A DNA stretch of 64,000 bases, taken from the NCBI RefSeq assembly GCF_001886815.1, contig NZ_CP018099.1, positions 1,548,501 through 1,612,500 of the forward strand, read 5' to 3'. The stretch comes from Caldithrix abyssi DSM 13497. Its GTDB lineage: Bacteria > Calditrichota > Calditrichia > Calditrichales > Calditrichaceae. Each line of letters starts with the position of its first letter. Position 1 is the stretch's first letter. This document shows positions 1 to 9,179 of this stretch, piece by piece. A program made the translations under genes and the position numbers. The notes beneath the pieces were generated by a model. The model did not search any database, was not told the DNA's origin, and worked only from the letters and a program-made list of their open reading frames with translations.

Positions 1-1692
1 AAGAACTGCATCAGCCTGTTAACTGAGTGCGCCAGTTGCCAGTATGCCACGCCGGTGTATGTGGAGCCAACCGAGTTAAGCGTGTACGGCAAAGGACTGG
101 CCGAGTATAAAAAGAGCATTAACATGAGTCTGCCATGGGAAGGCGGCTGGTGGCGTTTAAGCGACATTGTGCGCTACGAGATCGAATCCACCTTATCCCT
201 CTTAAAAACGGCTTCTTTGCACCGCGCCGAAATTCTAAAAATGCGCAATGATCTGTGTAAAAAAGAGGTGCGCCGGGGAAGGGAAGAGGCGCCGTACTAT
301 TTTCTTTTTCCACGCAAGCAACACGATCTTTCGGAGCTGGTTGGACTGGTGCGCCTGTTGATTGAGCACAACATCCAGGTTTTTCAATTAACAAGGAATG
401 TGGAATTTGGCGAAATTAAGGCCAGGGCCGGAGATATAATCGTGCCTTTAAGTCAGCCGTTCAGGCCTTTTGTTAAGGAGGTGCTGGAAGCGCAAGTTTA
501 TCCCCTGCGCCATTACACACCGGGCGGTGAAATTATTAAACCCTATGATATTACCAGCTGGTCGTTGCCGTTGCACCGCGGTATTGCCTGCAAACAGATC
601 GATGTTTTTGTTCCGCTGGATTCAAATGCGCTAAGCGCGGTTGATTCTTCGTTTTCTCTGTTTTCACAAAGTAGAGAGCCTTTTAAATACGCGCTTTTCA
701 ATGTAAATAACAACGAGAGCTTTAAGGCGGCTTTTCAGGCGCTTAAAAACGGACATCGCGTCTTTCGCCTGAAGCAAAACCTTACATTGAATAATCGAAC
801 CCTACCGGCAGGCAGTTTTGTGCTTGATCGCAAGGCGGAGAAAAGCGTGGAAAACCTGCTGACCGTTGCGCCTCTTTTTACGTCGGGCGAAATCAATCCG
901 CAAATGCTTGCCGAAGTGAAACTGCCGCGCATCGTATTAATGGAAACCTATTTTCATGACATGGATGCCGGCTGGACGCGTTTTGTTCTTGATCAGTACG
1001 GGATCGATTTTGAAGTGATTCGCCCGGGTGAAGTGGAAAAAACAAAATTAAGCGCCAAATTTGATTTGATTATTTTCCCCGATGCCAGTAAAGATATTTT
1101 GATGGAAGGAAAATATAAATCGGGAAAAAATTATTACATGAGCAGTTTGCCGCCGGAATTTGCGCGGGGGATGGGCAAAAAGGGCTTTCAGAAAATTTTA
1201 AAATTTCTGGATAGCGGCGGTAAAATAATCGCCTGGGGAAGATCAACAGAATTATTCATGGGACTATTAACCATTGAAAAAGGCAAAAACAAAAAAGAGT
1301 CCTTTCAATTACCGGTGAAGAATATTGCCGGTGATTTACGAAAAAAGGGATTGTACATTCCCGGCTCTCTTTTGCGGATGAAAGTATTGGCCGACCATCC
1401 GTTAACGTACGGATTGCCCTCTGAGATTGGCGTTTTTTCTCGCGGACGCCCCGTCTTTAAAACGTCCATTCCCCGTTTTGATGTGGACCGTCGCGTAATT
1501 GGCTTTTTTCCTGAACGAAAGATTTTAACGAGTGGATACGCTGAGAATGAAAAGTTGTTAGGCAATAAAGCGGCGGCGGTGTGGATTAAAAAGAATAAAG
1601 GACAGATGTTTTTGTTGAGCTTCCAGCCGCAGTTCAGAGCATCGACGCAGGGCAGTTTTAAATTGCTGTTTAATGCGCTTTTGATGGAATAG
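1..1692 (+). CDS. M14-family zinc carboxypeptidase, C-terminal part (5' end outside window)
   Basis: The reading frame is open from the first base of the window, so this is the C-terminal 563 residues of a longer protein. The GTG at 55 is internal. The stretch LLTECAS near residues 7-13, followed by ATPVYVEPTEL, matches the end of the peptidase domain in large secreted M14 carboxypeptidase-like proteins. The following region (QPFRPFVKEVLEAQVYP, then PYDITSWSLPLHRG) is the conserved linker of that family. Residues around 310-430 (DLIIFPDAS, LDSGGKIIAWG) look like a glutamine-amidotransferase-like fold that often ends these proteins. The zinc-ligand motif would lie upstream and cannot be seen, so activity cannot be judged. 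The family is usually exported and cleaves C-terminal residues of peptides. Two strong hairpins follow the stop codon. Confidence 0.75.
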   Translation, partial: KNCISLLTECASCQYATPVYVEPTELSVYGKGLAEYKKSINMSLPWEGGWWRLSDIVRYEIESTLSLLKTASLHRAEILKMRNDLCKKEVRRGREEAPYYFLFPRKQHDLSELVGLVRLLIEHNIQVFQLTRNVEFGEIKARAGDIIVPLSQPFRPFVKEVLEAQVYPLRHYTPGGEIIKPYDITSWSLPLHRGIACKQIDVFVPLDSNALSAVDSSFSLFSQSREPFKYALFNVNNNESFKAAFQALKNGHRVFRLKQNLTLNNRTLPAGSFVLDRKAEKSVENLLTVAPLFTSGEINPQMLAEVKLPRIVLMETYFHDMDAGWTRFVLDQYGIDFEVIRPGEVEKTKLSAKFDLIIFPDASKDILMEGKYKSGKNYYMSSLPPEFARGMGKKGFQKILKFLDSGGKIIAWGRSTELFMGLLTIEKGKNKKESFQLPVKNIAGDLRKKGLYIPGSLLRMKVLADHPLTYGLPSEIGVFSRGRPVFKTSIPRFDVDRRVIGFFPERKILTSGYAENEKLLGNKAAAVWIKKNKGQMFLLSFQPQFRASTQGSFKLLFNALLME

Positions 1693-1727
1693 TTTTGCGG
1701 TCTGTTTCACTGATGCAGAGAATGTAG

Positions 1728-1748
1728 GCCCGGGGCAGCGCCCCGGGC
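1728..1748 (+). terminator. GC-rich hairpin after the M14 gene
   Basis: Perfect 9-bp inverted repeat GCCCGGGGC / GCCCCGGGC with a 3-nt loop, 36 bp after the stop codon. The tail TGTTTAC is a weak T-tract. It probably acts together with the second hairpin at 1767. Confidence 0.55.
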
Positions 1749-1766
1749 TGTTTACTCCGTGCCGAG

Positions 1767-1796
1767 AAAGGAGCGCTCTGTCAGAGCGCTCCTTTT
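1767..1796 (+). terminator. Rho-independent terminator
   Basis: Perfect 13-bp stem AAAGGAGCGCTCT / AGAGCGCTCCTTT with a 3-nt loop, ending in TTTT. It is the second of two stacked hairpins after the M14 peptidase gene and could also work on the opposite strand. Confidence 0.75.
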
Positions 1797-1880
1797 CAAC
1801 TTTTTATAGACAAAAATGGATCATGGCAGAGATCCCCCAAACGCGACACCGGTGATTTAATTCCCCAAAAAGACAATAAT

Positions 1881-2207
1881 ATCCAGGGCCACACAGCCGC
1901 AACCAAAAACACCCGCAACTCGCGCAAATTAATTTTCTCGCAGATTACGCCAATCATCGCAAAAAATGATTAAACAAAGTATTTTAAGCGACCACAGAGC
2001 GCACAGCGCGCAGAGAAATCACAAAAGGCACAAAGAATGTTTAAAATTAAAAATAATTTCAATTGCCTTCCCCCCTTTCCAAGAAAAAGAGTCTGGGAGA
2101 GTGGGAAGAACTGTTCGTTGGAAATTTTTCTCCAATGATGTTCAATATTTGCGCATTTGTAAATTTCTATTCAACTATTCAACCATTCAACCAATCCAGC
2201 AGCATAC
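1881..2207. repeat. Dispersed intergenic repeat, family A, copy 1
   Basis: This ~330-bp stretch fills the gap between the M14 gene and queC. It has the module order seen in the other family A copies: AGCCGCAACC, then TCTCGCAGATTACGCC, then AATCAT...ATGATTAAACAAA, then GACCACAGAGC..CACAAA, then AATAATTTCAATTGCC, then CTATTCAACCATTCAACC and CAATCCAGCAGC. Related copies lie at 10015, 16701 (split by two insertion sequences), 26365, 39537 and 51988. No open reading frame is conserved between copies, so it is noncoding. Confidence 0.8.
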
Positions 2208-2326
2208 AATTTTTTTTAACGCGCGCAAAATAATCAATCTTTTCATTGTCTGCACCGTTGGCCGCCATAAGCCTTTCATGGTGTTTGTGATTTGCACTCT
2301 GCTTGCTAAGGACGTTCCCCTTGAGT

Positions 2327-3010
2327 TTACAAATAATTTGGTCGTGTTCGGTAAGGAATGGGGTCATCAACCCCGGCCATTTGAAAGCCGCGCAACCGCA
2401 GGGCGCAACTGTCGCAAACGCCGCAGGCCTCATCTTCGGACTGGTAGCACGACCAAGTTTTGTCCAGCGGCGCGCTGAGTTCCAATCCTTTTTTTACGAT
2501 TTGCCATTTTTTTAAATGAATAATCGGTGTTTCTATTACGATATGTGTTTCCGGTCGAGTGCCCAGTTCAATTACTTTATTAAACGCTGCGTAAAATTCT
2601 TCGCGGCAATCGGGATAGCCCGAAGAGTCCTCTTCCACAGCGCCGATGAAAATACGCGTGGCGCCGATGACTTCTGCCCAGCTGGTGGCGATGGCCAGAA
2701 TGTTGGCGTTGCGAAACGGCACGTAGCTAGTAGGAACACCCTGATACTGTAAATCGGCTTTGCTCACCTCGATGCGCTCATCGGTCAGGCTGGAACCGCC
2801 AATCTGCTTTAAATAGCTTACATCAACCACCAGACGTTGCGTAACCGAATAGTAATCTGCGATATCGTTAAAGGCCTTGAGCTCGCGTTTTTCCGTGCGC
2901 TGACCATAGTTAAGGTGCAAAAAAGCAGGTTCGTATTTTTCAGCGGCAATGGCCGCCGTCACGCAACTGTCTAATCCGCCGGAAACCAGAACGACCGCTT
3001 TATCTTTCAT
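2327..3010 (-). CDS. queC: 7-cyano-7-deazaguanine synthase QueC
   Basis: QueC converts 7-carboxy-7-deazaguanine to preQ0 in the cytoplasm using ATP and ammonia, on the path to queuosine in tRNA. The 227-aa length is normal. The PP-loop ATP-binding motif SGGLDS is at residues 10-15. The zinc-binding cysteines C188, C196, C199 and C202 ([15 protein letters not shown]) are intact. The ATG is preceded by GAGGAG at good spacing. The gene follows queD-queE-queF on the same strand but is separated from queF by 245 bp of AT-rich repeat DNA, so it may be transcribed with them or from its own start. Family assignment is firm. Confidence 0.96.
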   Translation of the reverse strand: MKDKAVVLVSGGLDSCVTAAIAAEKYEPAFLHLNYGQRTEKRELKAFNDIADYYSVTQRLVVDVSYLKQIGGSSLTDERIEVSKADLQYQGVPTSYVPFRNANILAIATSWAEVIGATRIFIGAVEEDSSGYPDCREEFYAAFNKVIELGTRPETHIVIETPIIHLKKWQIVKKGLELSAPLDKTWSCYQSEDEACGVCDSCALRLRGFQMAGVDDPIPYRTRPNYL

Positions 3011-3051
3011 TGCTCAATCTCCTCTTTAAAAGCTGCCAATGATTGGGACGA

Positions 3052-3259
3052 TTAAGAATTACGAATTAAAAATTACGAATTACGTATTATGAATTATGAA
3101 TGCCGAATTATCCTATCGAGGCGGAATGTCTTGCGCCACGAATGACGAATTTCTCCGTACAATCAGATCATCTTTCAGGACAAATTATGAATGACAAAAT
3201 TAAACCTTTGATGCTCCCCATCCTTCATTCGTAATTTTAAATTCTTAATTCGTAATTAT
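3052..3259. repeat. AT-rich inverted repeat between queF and queC
   Basis: The 245-bp gap between queF and queC is bounded by imperfect inverted arms built from AATTACGAATTA units (about 3052-3090 and 3224-3259). The interior has further GAATTATGAAT-type pieces. It looks like a small inserted intergenic repeat that separates queC from the rest of the operon. No gene is seen in it. Confidence 0.5.
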
Positions 3260-3618
3260 TTTTGAAAACCGCCGCGTTTTTGCGGATCGTACACCGCCAC
3301 AACCGTTGTGTGCATGCCGCCCCGCGTGGTAAAATCGCCGCGAACCTCCATAAAACGAGGCTTACAGGCTTCGACCAATTCGTCAAGAATCTGATTGATC
3401 ACCGATTCGTAAAAGATGCCCTTGTTGCGGAAATCCAGAAAATAGTATTTAAGCGATTTCAACTCCAGACACAACTTATCCGGAATGTAATTGATGGTGA
3501 TGGTGCCAAAGTCGGGCAAACCTGTTTTGGGGCATACCGATGTAAATTCTTCGTTGACATGCGTAATGTAGTAATCCCGGTCAGGATATTTATTTTCGAA
3601 AACTTCGATTTGTGCCAT
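3256..3618 (-). CDS. queF: NADPH-dependent 7-cyano-7-deazaguanine reductase QueF (type I)
   Basis: QueF reduces the nitrile of preQ0 to the primary amine of preQ1 with NADPH. The 120-aa length is that of the unimodular type I enzyme. The catalytic cysteine is C29 in TSVCPKTGLPDFG, and the QueF signature ELKSLKYYFLDFRN is at about residues 52-65. The start ATG has an upstream GAGGAG. It lies 19 bp after queE in the same direction, consistent with co-transcription. Having queF together with queC, queD and queE gives a complete route from carboxy-tetrahydropterin to preQ1; GTP cyclohydrolase and the tRNA-modifying enzymes are not in this window. Confidence 0.96.
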   Translation of the reverse strand: MAQIEVFENKYPDRDYYITHVNEEFTSVCPKTGLPDFGTITINYIPDKLCLELKSLKYYFLDFRNKGIFYESVINQILDELVEACKPRFMEVRGDFTTRGGMHTTVVAVYDPQKRGGFQK

Positions 3619-3637
3619 ATCGACTCCTCATTTAAAA

Positions 3638-4291
3638 TTAAACGCCTCGTTGATCCGGCTTCCAGATGTACTTGTGCAACTGAAGCTGCATGCGGATCGG
3701 TTTTTGAGTTGCAAGAATCCATTCTGCCAGCTGCCCATTTTCCAGCCTGCCGAAAACAGGGGAAAAGAGCACGGGACAGCGGTTTAGCAAATTGTATTTT
3801 TCCAGTACTTCAAGTGCGTAATCAAAATCCTTTCGATCGCCAATCACAAACTTGACCTGGTCGTCGTTTTTTAAGAGTTCCATATTGGGCCAGTGCGTCT
3901 TTTCGGCCTCGCCGCTGGAAGGACATTTGACATCCATAATACGTTTTACGCGTTGATCGACTTTGCTAACATCCATGTGCCCGCCCGTTTCTAACAGCAC
4001 TTCAAAACCGTTATCCAGCAATCTTTCCATTAAAGGATAAACCGCCGGCTGGATGAGCGGTTCCCCGCCTGTTATTTCCACCAGGTTACACTGGTACGTT
4101 TTAATCCGGGCGATGATTTCATCCAGGCCCATTTCCTGCCCTTCGTAAAAGGCGTACTCCGTGTCGCAATAGGTGCAGCGCAAATTGCAATAGGTCAGGC
4201 GTACAAAAACACAGGGCAGCCCGGCGTAGGTCGATTCGCCCTGAATGCTGTAAAAAATCTCATTGATCTTAAGAACGTCTTTGCCGGCCAT
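3638..4291 (-). CDS. queE: 7-carboxy-7-deazaguanine synthase QueE
   Basis: A radical SAM enzyme that contracts the ring of 6-carboxy-5,6,7,8-tetrahydropterin to 7-carboxy-7-deazaguanine. The 217-aa protein has the SAM-cluster motif CX3CX2C at C35, C39 and C42 (CNLRCTYC) and the glycine-rich EITGGEPL segment typical of radical SAM folds. The N-terminal NEIFYSIQGES is characteristic of QueE. The gene begins 3 bp after the queD stop codon with only a weak Shine-Dalgarno sequence, so translation is probably coupled to queD. Confidence 0.96.
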   Translation of the reverse strand: MAGKDVLKINEIFYSIQGESTYAGLPCVFVRLTYCNLRCTYCDTEYAFYEGQEMGLDEIIARIKTYQCNLVEITGGEPLIQPAVYPLMERLLDNGFEVLLETGGHMDVSKVDQRVKRIMDVKCPSSGEAEKTHWPNMELLKNDDQVKFVIGDRKDFDYALEVLEKYNLLNRCPVLFSPVFGRLENGQLAEWILATQKPIRMQLQLHKYIWKPDQRGV

Positions 4292-4294
4292 GGT

Positions 4295-4660
4295 TCATTC
4301 CGTGTACTCGATCATGTATTTAGGCGTCTCCCACAGGCGAATGGCCTGCATCTCAACGCCGTCTGGCAAAAGCCTGGCAATCTCTTTAAAAAAGTATCTG
4401 GACAGATTTTCGGCCGTGGGGTTGATCTGATCGAAGGGGGCAATATCGTTTACCATCTGGTGATCAAATTTTCCCACCACCTGCCAGGCCAGATCGCTTA
4501 AATCTTTAAAGTCAATAACCATTCCAATTGAGTCAACCCGTTTGCTTTTGACCACCACCTGCACCTTCCAGTTATGGCCGTGAATGCGTTGACAGGGCCC
4601 TTCGTAACCGCGTAAATGATGCGAAGCCGAAAACATTAAATCTATGGATAATTGGTACAT
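4295..4660 (-). CDS. queD: 6-carboxy-5,6,7,8-tetrahydropterin synthase QueD
   Basis: Member of the 6-pyruvoyl-tetrahydropterin synthase family that makes 6-carboxytetrahydropterin from dihydroneopterin triphosphate. In the 121-aa sequence the zinc-binding histidines appear in SASHH (residues 11-15) and HGHNW (H27, H29), with the catalytic cysteine C23. It is the first gene of the queD-queE-queF group; the start is supported by GAGAGG upstream. No preQ1 riboswitch-like element was recognised in front of it. Confidence 0.95.
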   Translation of the reverse strand: MYQLSIDLMFSASHHLRGYEGPCQRIHGHNWKVQVVVKSKRVDSIGMVIDFKDLSDLAWQVVGKFDHQMVNDIAPFDQINPTAENLSRYFFKEIARLLPDGVEMQAIRLWETPKYMIEYTE

Positions 4661-4995
4661 GTTTACCTCTCATTCTTAAATAAAATCGAGTTAGACTTTT
4701 TACTTTTGTTAAAGTTACAAACACCATTACTTAAACACTGAAATTTAAAGAAAATCATAACAAAGAGCAAAAAGGCCTTTTGGTGTAAAATAAGCAGGCA
4801 GATTTTGCAAAGAAAAGAAAGAGGGATCGTGTGCCCGACCGAAGAGTCCGTTCGTTCTGGTTAATTACCACAAATTTGTTTAAATGACCGTGCTGCGATG
4901 TCCTGCACCTAAAAAATTATCATTGCTTTTTATTGGCAATAAAGCGAAATTATCGACGAATCCGGAAAGGAAATTTCGAAAAAAAGGAGTAAATC
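4661..4995. promoter_or_regulatory. Divergent intergenic region between queD and the tricorn protease gene
   Basis: This 335-bp AT-rich region must hold promoters for the leftward que genes and the rightward protease gene. I could not pick out a convincing -35/-10 pair or a riboswitch fold by eye. The only clear sites are the ribosome-binding sites at its edges (GAGAGG for queD; AAAAAAGGAGT just before 4996). Confidence 0.4.
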
Positions 4996-7900
4996 ATGCG
5001 TCGAGTTGTTTTGTTTTCACTCTTGCTTTTTTTAATCCACTGCAACGTGTTTGCTCAAAAGCAGAAACTAACGCCCATTCTACACTACCCGGATATTTAC
5101 GGAGACTGGGTGGTCTTTGTAGCCGGCGGCGATATCTGGAAGGCGAATATTAACGACGGTCAGGCCATCCGCTTAACCATGCACGATGGCGAGGAAACCT
5201 TCCCCAAATTTTCACCGGATGGTTCCATGATCGCCTTTACGGGCGAGTACGATGGCAATAGCGACGTGTACGTGATGAACGCCGACGGAAGCCAGATTCG
5301 TCGCGTAACCTTCCATCCGGGCGGCGATCTGGTGGTAGGCTGGCATCCCACCAAAAACAAGATTATCTTTCGCTCCAATCGTTTAAGCTACCAGCGCTTT
5401 TCGCGGCTGTTTATGATCAAGCCCGATGGCAGCGGTCTTGAGACGCTGATCATGCACGAAGCCGCCCAGGGCAGTTTTAGCCCCGATGGCCAGAAGATCG
5501 CCTACAATCGGTTGAGTCGTGAATTCCGCACCTGGAAGCGTTATTTCGGCGGTACGGCGCAGGACCTTTACATTTTCGATTTTGAACAGATGAAGGATGA
5601 AAAGATCACCGATTTTCCGGGTACGGATCGTTTGCCCATGTGGATTGGCAACGAAATTTACTTTAGTTCAGATCGAGACGGCGTGCTGAATATTTACGCC
5701 CTCGATGTGGAAACAAAAAAAGTGCGGCAAATTACGCGCCATAAGGATTATGACGTGCGCTTTCCAAGCGCTGGCCCCCAACGCATTGTTTACGAGCTGG
5801 GCGGCTATCTTTATTATGTTGATGTTAAAAATCCTCAACCGAAAAAAATAGACATCGTCATTCATACCGACGCGCCGGAAATTCGCCCTTACCTCAAAAA
5901 GGTGGATGAAGCGGTGACGCAAATTGCCATTGCGCCCAACGGCAAACGCGCTTTGCTGGTGGCGCGCGGGGAAATTTTTACCGTTCCGGCTAAAGAAGGC
6001 CCCACGCGCAACCTGACCAATAGCAGCGGAAGCCGCGAAAAGGATGCCGTTTGGTCGCCCGACGGTAAATGGATCGCCTATTTTTCTGATGCCGACGGCG
6101 AGTACCAGCTTTATGTAATGGACCCGTTTGGCGAATCCACGCCGCAACAATTGACCCATTTTAAAAACGGGTATCGACACACCATCCGCTGGTCGCCGGA
6201 TAGTAAAAAACTGGCATTTACCGATCAAACCTTAACGCTTTACGTCTTTGATCTTCGCAAGAAAAAGCTGATCAAAGTGGACAAAGCAGAATTTGAAAAT
6301 GTGGACGTCAGTCTTGACCTGAAGCCGATCTATGATTTTAACTGGTCGCCGGATGGAAGGTTTATCGCTTATTCCAAAATGGATTCTACCCTGGTGAACA
6401 AGATTTACATCTACGACCTGCAAGAAGGCAAAACGCGTTGCGTAAGCGAGGGATTGTTCAATGATTTTCATCCGGTTTTTTCCAGAGACGGCGAGCATCT
6501 CTTTTTTATTTCCAATCGGCGGTTTGATCCTACCTACTGCGATTTTGAGTGGGAGATGGTTTACAAGAAGCTGGCCGGCATTTACGCTTACACTCTGCGC
6601 AAAGACGGCCCGGCGCTCTTTCCTCTCAAAAGCGACGAGCACCTGGAGCCTGACCGGCAAGGCCAAAAAAAGGAAAAAGGCAGCGTAACGGTGCGCATCG
6701 ATTTTGACGGTCTGCAGCAGCGCATAGAGGCTTTGCCGGTAAAGCGCGGCAATTACCGTTATTTGGCAGTAAATGATGAAGCGCTTTTTTACCTGAATAA
6801 GGAAGAGGGCGATTTCAATCGTTTTGAATTTCGCAAACACTGGCCCATGGATTTGTACGCCTTCGATTTTGAAAAAAATGAAGAACGGCCGGTCGTCAAA
6901 AAAGTGGATGGCTACCAGCTTTCTGCTGACGGATCGACCATTATCTTTAAACAGGGTAAAAAAGTGGGGCTGGTTCCGGCTTCGGCTAAAGAGGCGGAAG
7001 GCGAATGGTTAAATCTCTCCGATCTAAAGATGTGGTACGAGCCGCTGGCCGAGTGGCAGCAGATCTATCGCGAAGCCTGGCGCATGGAACGCGATTTTTA
7101 TTACGAACCCGGTATGAACGGCCTGGACTGGGCGAAGATTTACGACCGGTATTTGCCCATGGTGCGGCGTTCGGTCTGCCGTCAGGACATTCGTTTCGTG
7201 ATCGGCGAAATGATCGGCGAGCTGGGAACATCGCACACCTATGTGTTTGGCGGCGACGTTCAGCGCAAGGCCCAACGCGTCAATGTGGGATTGTTGGGCG
7301 CCGATTACGAAGTGGACGGCAAACACAATCTGTATCGCTTTAAAAAGATCTATCGCGTGCCTGACTGGCGCGGTCAATTTGTTCCGCCGCTTTTCGGGCC
7401 GGGAAAAGAGGTTAAAGAAGGCGACTATTTGTTGAAGGTCAATCAGCAATTGGTCACCGCCGACCGTAATATCTACAGCTATTTCATCGATCTGGCCAAT
7501 AAGCAGGTTACACTGTGGGTCAATGACCAGCCGACTTTAAAAGGCGCCAGAAAAGTGATGGTCAAACCGGTGGGCAACGAGTATGCTTTGCGCTATCTGG
7601 ACTGGGTGGAACATAATCGCCTGCTGGTGGAAAAACTTTCCAACGGACAGATCGGATATTTGCATCTGCCGGATACCTACAATGGATCGGCGCGCATCTT
7701 CCCCAAATATTACTATTCGCAAACGCGTAAAAAAGCGTTAATTATTGACGGCCGTTACAACGGCGGCGGTCTGGATCCGGATATCTTTTTGCAGCGTTTG
7801 AACAAAAAACCGCTGGCCTACTGGACGCGCCGTTATTCGCACGATTATTTTACGCCCTGGATGGGCAACAACGCCCATCTGGCCTGTCTGACCAATCGCC

Positions 7901-8259
7901 AGGCCGGGTCGGGGGGCGATTTATTGCCCTTTTTATTCCGTAAAAAAGGCATGGGGCCGGTAATCGGCACGCGCAGCTGGGGCGGGCTGGTTGGCGTTTC
8001 TATGTGGGCTTCTCTGGTGGATGGCGGAGGTTTGTCCGCTCCGGATTACAGAATTTACGACACCGATGGAAAATGGGTGGTCGAAAATGAAGGCGTTGCG
8101 CCAGACCCGGGGTTTGAAATTGACAATGATCCCGTGCAAATGCACAAAGGTTACGATGCCCAGCTCATGAAAGCGGTTGACTACCTGATGAAAAAAATTA
8201 AAGAAGAACCACGCCCCTGGCCCAAACACGAACCATTTCCCAGACAAAAATTGAATTAA
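4996..8259 (+). CDS. Tricorn protease-like S41-family peptidase, exported
   Basis: Large 1087-aa peptidase that in its family trims oligopeptides. A signal peptide (residues 1-20, ending VFAQ) predicts export. Residues ~25-650 carry repeated WD40/PD40-type beta-propeller blades (FSPDGSMIAFTGEYDGNSD, WSPDGKWIAYFSDADG). A PDZ-like segment follows at ~770-860, then the S41 core. The tricorn residues are recognisable: S746-H747 in GTSHTYV, nucleophile S972 in AGSGGD, and E1030 in VENEGVAPD. The usual tricorn 'SDG' after the nucleophile is SGG here. The ATG has a good GGAG upstream. It is transcribed alone and ends in a clear terminator. Confidence 0.92.
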   Translation: MRRVVLFSLLLFLIHCNVFAQKQKLTPILHYPDIYGDWVVFVAGGDIWKANINDGQAIRLTMHDGEETFPKFSPDGSMIAFTGEYDGNSDVYVMNADGSQIRRVTFHPGGDLVVGWHPTKNKIIFRSNRLSYQRFSRLFMIKPDGSGLETLIMHEAAQGSFSPDGQKIAYNRLSREFRTWKRYFGGTAQDLYIFDFEQMKDEKITDFPGTDRLPMWIGNEIYFSSDRDGVLNIYALDVETKKVRQITRHKDYDVRFPSAGPQRIVYELGGYLYYVDVKNPQPKKIDIVIHTDAPEIRPYLKKVDEAVTQIAIAPNGKRALLVARGEIFTVPAKEGPTRNLTNSSGSREKDAVWSPDGKWIAYFSDADGEYQLYVMDPFGESTPQQLTHFKNGYRHTIRWSPDSKKLAFTDQTLTLYVFDLRKKKLIKVDKAEFENVDVSLDLKPIYDFNWSPDGRFIAYSKMDSTLVNKIYIYDLQEGKTRCVSEGLFNDFHPVFSRDGEHLFFISNRRFDPTYCDFEWEMVYKKLAGIYAYTLRKDGPALFPLKSDEHLEPDRQGQKKEKGSVTVRIDFDGLQQRIEALPVKRGNYRYLAVNDEALFYLNKEEGDFNRFEFRKHWPMDLYAFDFEKNEERPVVKKVDGYQLSADGSTIIFKQGKKVGLVPASAKEAEGEWLNLSDLKMWYEPLAEWQQIYREAWRMERDFYYEPGMNGLDWAKIYDRYLPMVRRSVCRQDIRFVIGEMIGELGTSHTYVFGGDVQRKAQRVNVGLLGADYEVDGKHNLYRFKKIYRVPDWRGQFVPPLFGPGKEVKEGDYLLKVNQQLVTADRNIYSYFIDLANKQVTLWVNDQPTLKGARKVMVKPVGNEYALRYLDWVEHNRLLVEKLSNGQIGYLHLPDTYNGSARIFPKYYYSQTRKKALIIDGRYNGGGLDPDIFLQRLNKKPLAYWTRRYSHDYFTPWMGNNAHLACLTNRQAGSGGDLLPFLFRKKGMGPVIGTRSWGGLVGVSMWASLVDGGGLSAPDYRIYDTDGKWVVENEGVAPDPGFEIDNDPVQMHKGYDAQLMKAVDYLMKKIKEEPRPWPKHEPFPRQKLN

Positions 8260-8263
8260 CTAC

Positions 8264-8291
8264 AAAAGCCCGGCCTGAACCGGGCTTTTTT
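8264..8291 (+). terminator. Rho-independent terminator after the tricorn gene
   Basis: Stem AAAAGCCCGG / CCGGGCTTTT with a 6-nt loop and a run of six T, starting 5 bp after the stop codon. Confidence 0.9.
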
Positions 8292-8630
8292 ACTTTTACT
8301 ACAATCCTTATAATGGCTCTGGTTGAAGGCGGTATTTTTAAATTTTCTAACTTAATGCAGAAATAAAATATTGGCAAAGCAAGTTGGCGTGTGATTTTCT
8401 GACAGAAAGAATCATTTTGTTAACATCTTACCGCTTAATTTTATAAAAAAATCCACCGACAGGGATGTGCTAAGTTTAATGCAGAAAGTAATCTGGGGTT
8501 GTTAACACCTGATCTGAGATTATGATACGCCGAGACAGTTTGAGGCTAAGTTAAAAGTTGAATCTTCGGCTATTTATTAAAGAGTGTCTGTTGTAAAAGA
8601 TATTTTTTATGTGTCAGAATTTTATTATGC
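8292..8630. other. Gene-free stretch, no feature recognised
   Basis: 339 bp of AT-rich DNA between the tricorn terminator and the end of the leftward nuclease-fold gene. No ORF, family A repeat or convincing hairpin was recognised. The base composition resembles the AT-rich gene that follows. Confidence 0.4.
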
Positions 8631-9179
8631 TTATATCTTTTCAATGATTACTTTTGTATTAAAACTTTTTGTCTGATTCTTGTTAATAAATACATCCAGA
8701 ATCATCTCAGCATTTTCAATTTGACATTTTATGATTTCAATAAGTTCAGTTCCACTTGAGTTGATTTTTGGCTCATTTTGAGCAAAAGCAAAGTCAAAAC
8801 CAACGTTGTGAATAAAAAATTTATTTGTGATTTTTTCTGTTCCGCCAACTAATAAACCATATCTTATAAATGGGAATACTTCTTTATGTTTTTGAGCCTT
8901 TGTTGAATAAGTTAAAATATCATGCGTTGTAAATCCTCTATATTTTATTTCAATAACTACCAGAGGTAAATCATTTGTTTGTTGAGTAATTAATATATCT
9001 GTTTGAAAAGAGTAATAGCCGCGTCGTGGGGTAGAAGGGTTACTTGGCTCATACTGAAAATTTTCATTTACAGTTACCTTATAAAGCAGATTTTCATTAG
9101 TTTTTACTTTATATTTCTTAGAATCTAAATTCTTTTCAATTTCTTCCTTTATGATTTTTAGAAATTCTGATTCTGTCAT
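8631..9179 (-). CDS. Hypothetical protein with PD-(D/E)XK nuclease-like (HsdR N-terminal-like) domain
   Basis: 182-aa protein with a plausible PD-(D/E)XK core: an acidic residue in YYSFQTDILI (about residue 80) and the VVIEIKYRG strand (E-x-K, about residues 93-101). This resembles the N-terminal nuclease domain of type I restriction subunits, but no helicase or methylase neighbour exists, so a restriction role is not supported. The gene is markedly AT-rich compared with its neighbours, has a poor Shine-Dalgarno sequence, and lies next to a HicBA pair, which suggests a horizontally acquired patch. DNA cleavage is inference only. Confidence 0.55.
   Translation of the reverse strand: MTESEFLKIIKEEIEKNLDSKKYKVKTNENLLYKVTVNENFQYEPSNPSTPRRGYYSFQTDILITQQTNDLPLVVIEIKYRGFTTHDILTYSTKAQKHKEVFPFIRYGLLVGGTEKITNKFFIHNVGFDFAFAQNEPKINSSGTELIEIIKCQIENAEMILDVFINKNQTKSFNTKVIIEKI

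Noticed and set aside
1966-2478. 170-aa rightward ORF
   Set aside because: It runs through a family A repeat and antisense to queC; other copies of the repeat do not keep the frame.
4661-4760. preQ1 riboswitch upstream of queD
   Set aside because: I looked for the short stem and A-rich tail followed by a ribosome-site pairing and found no match by eye.
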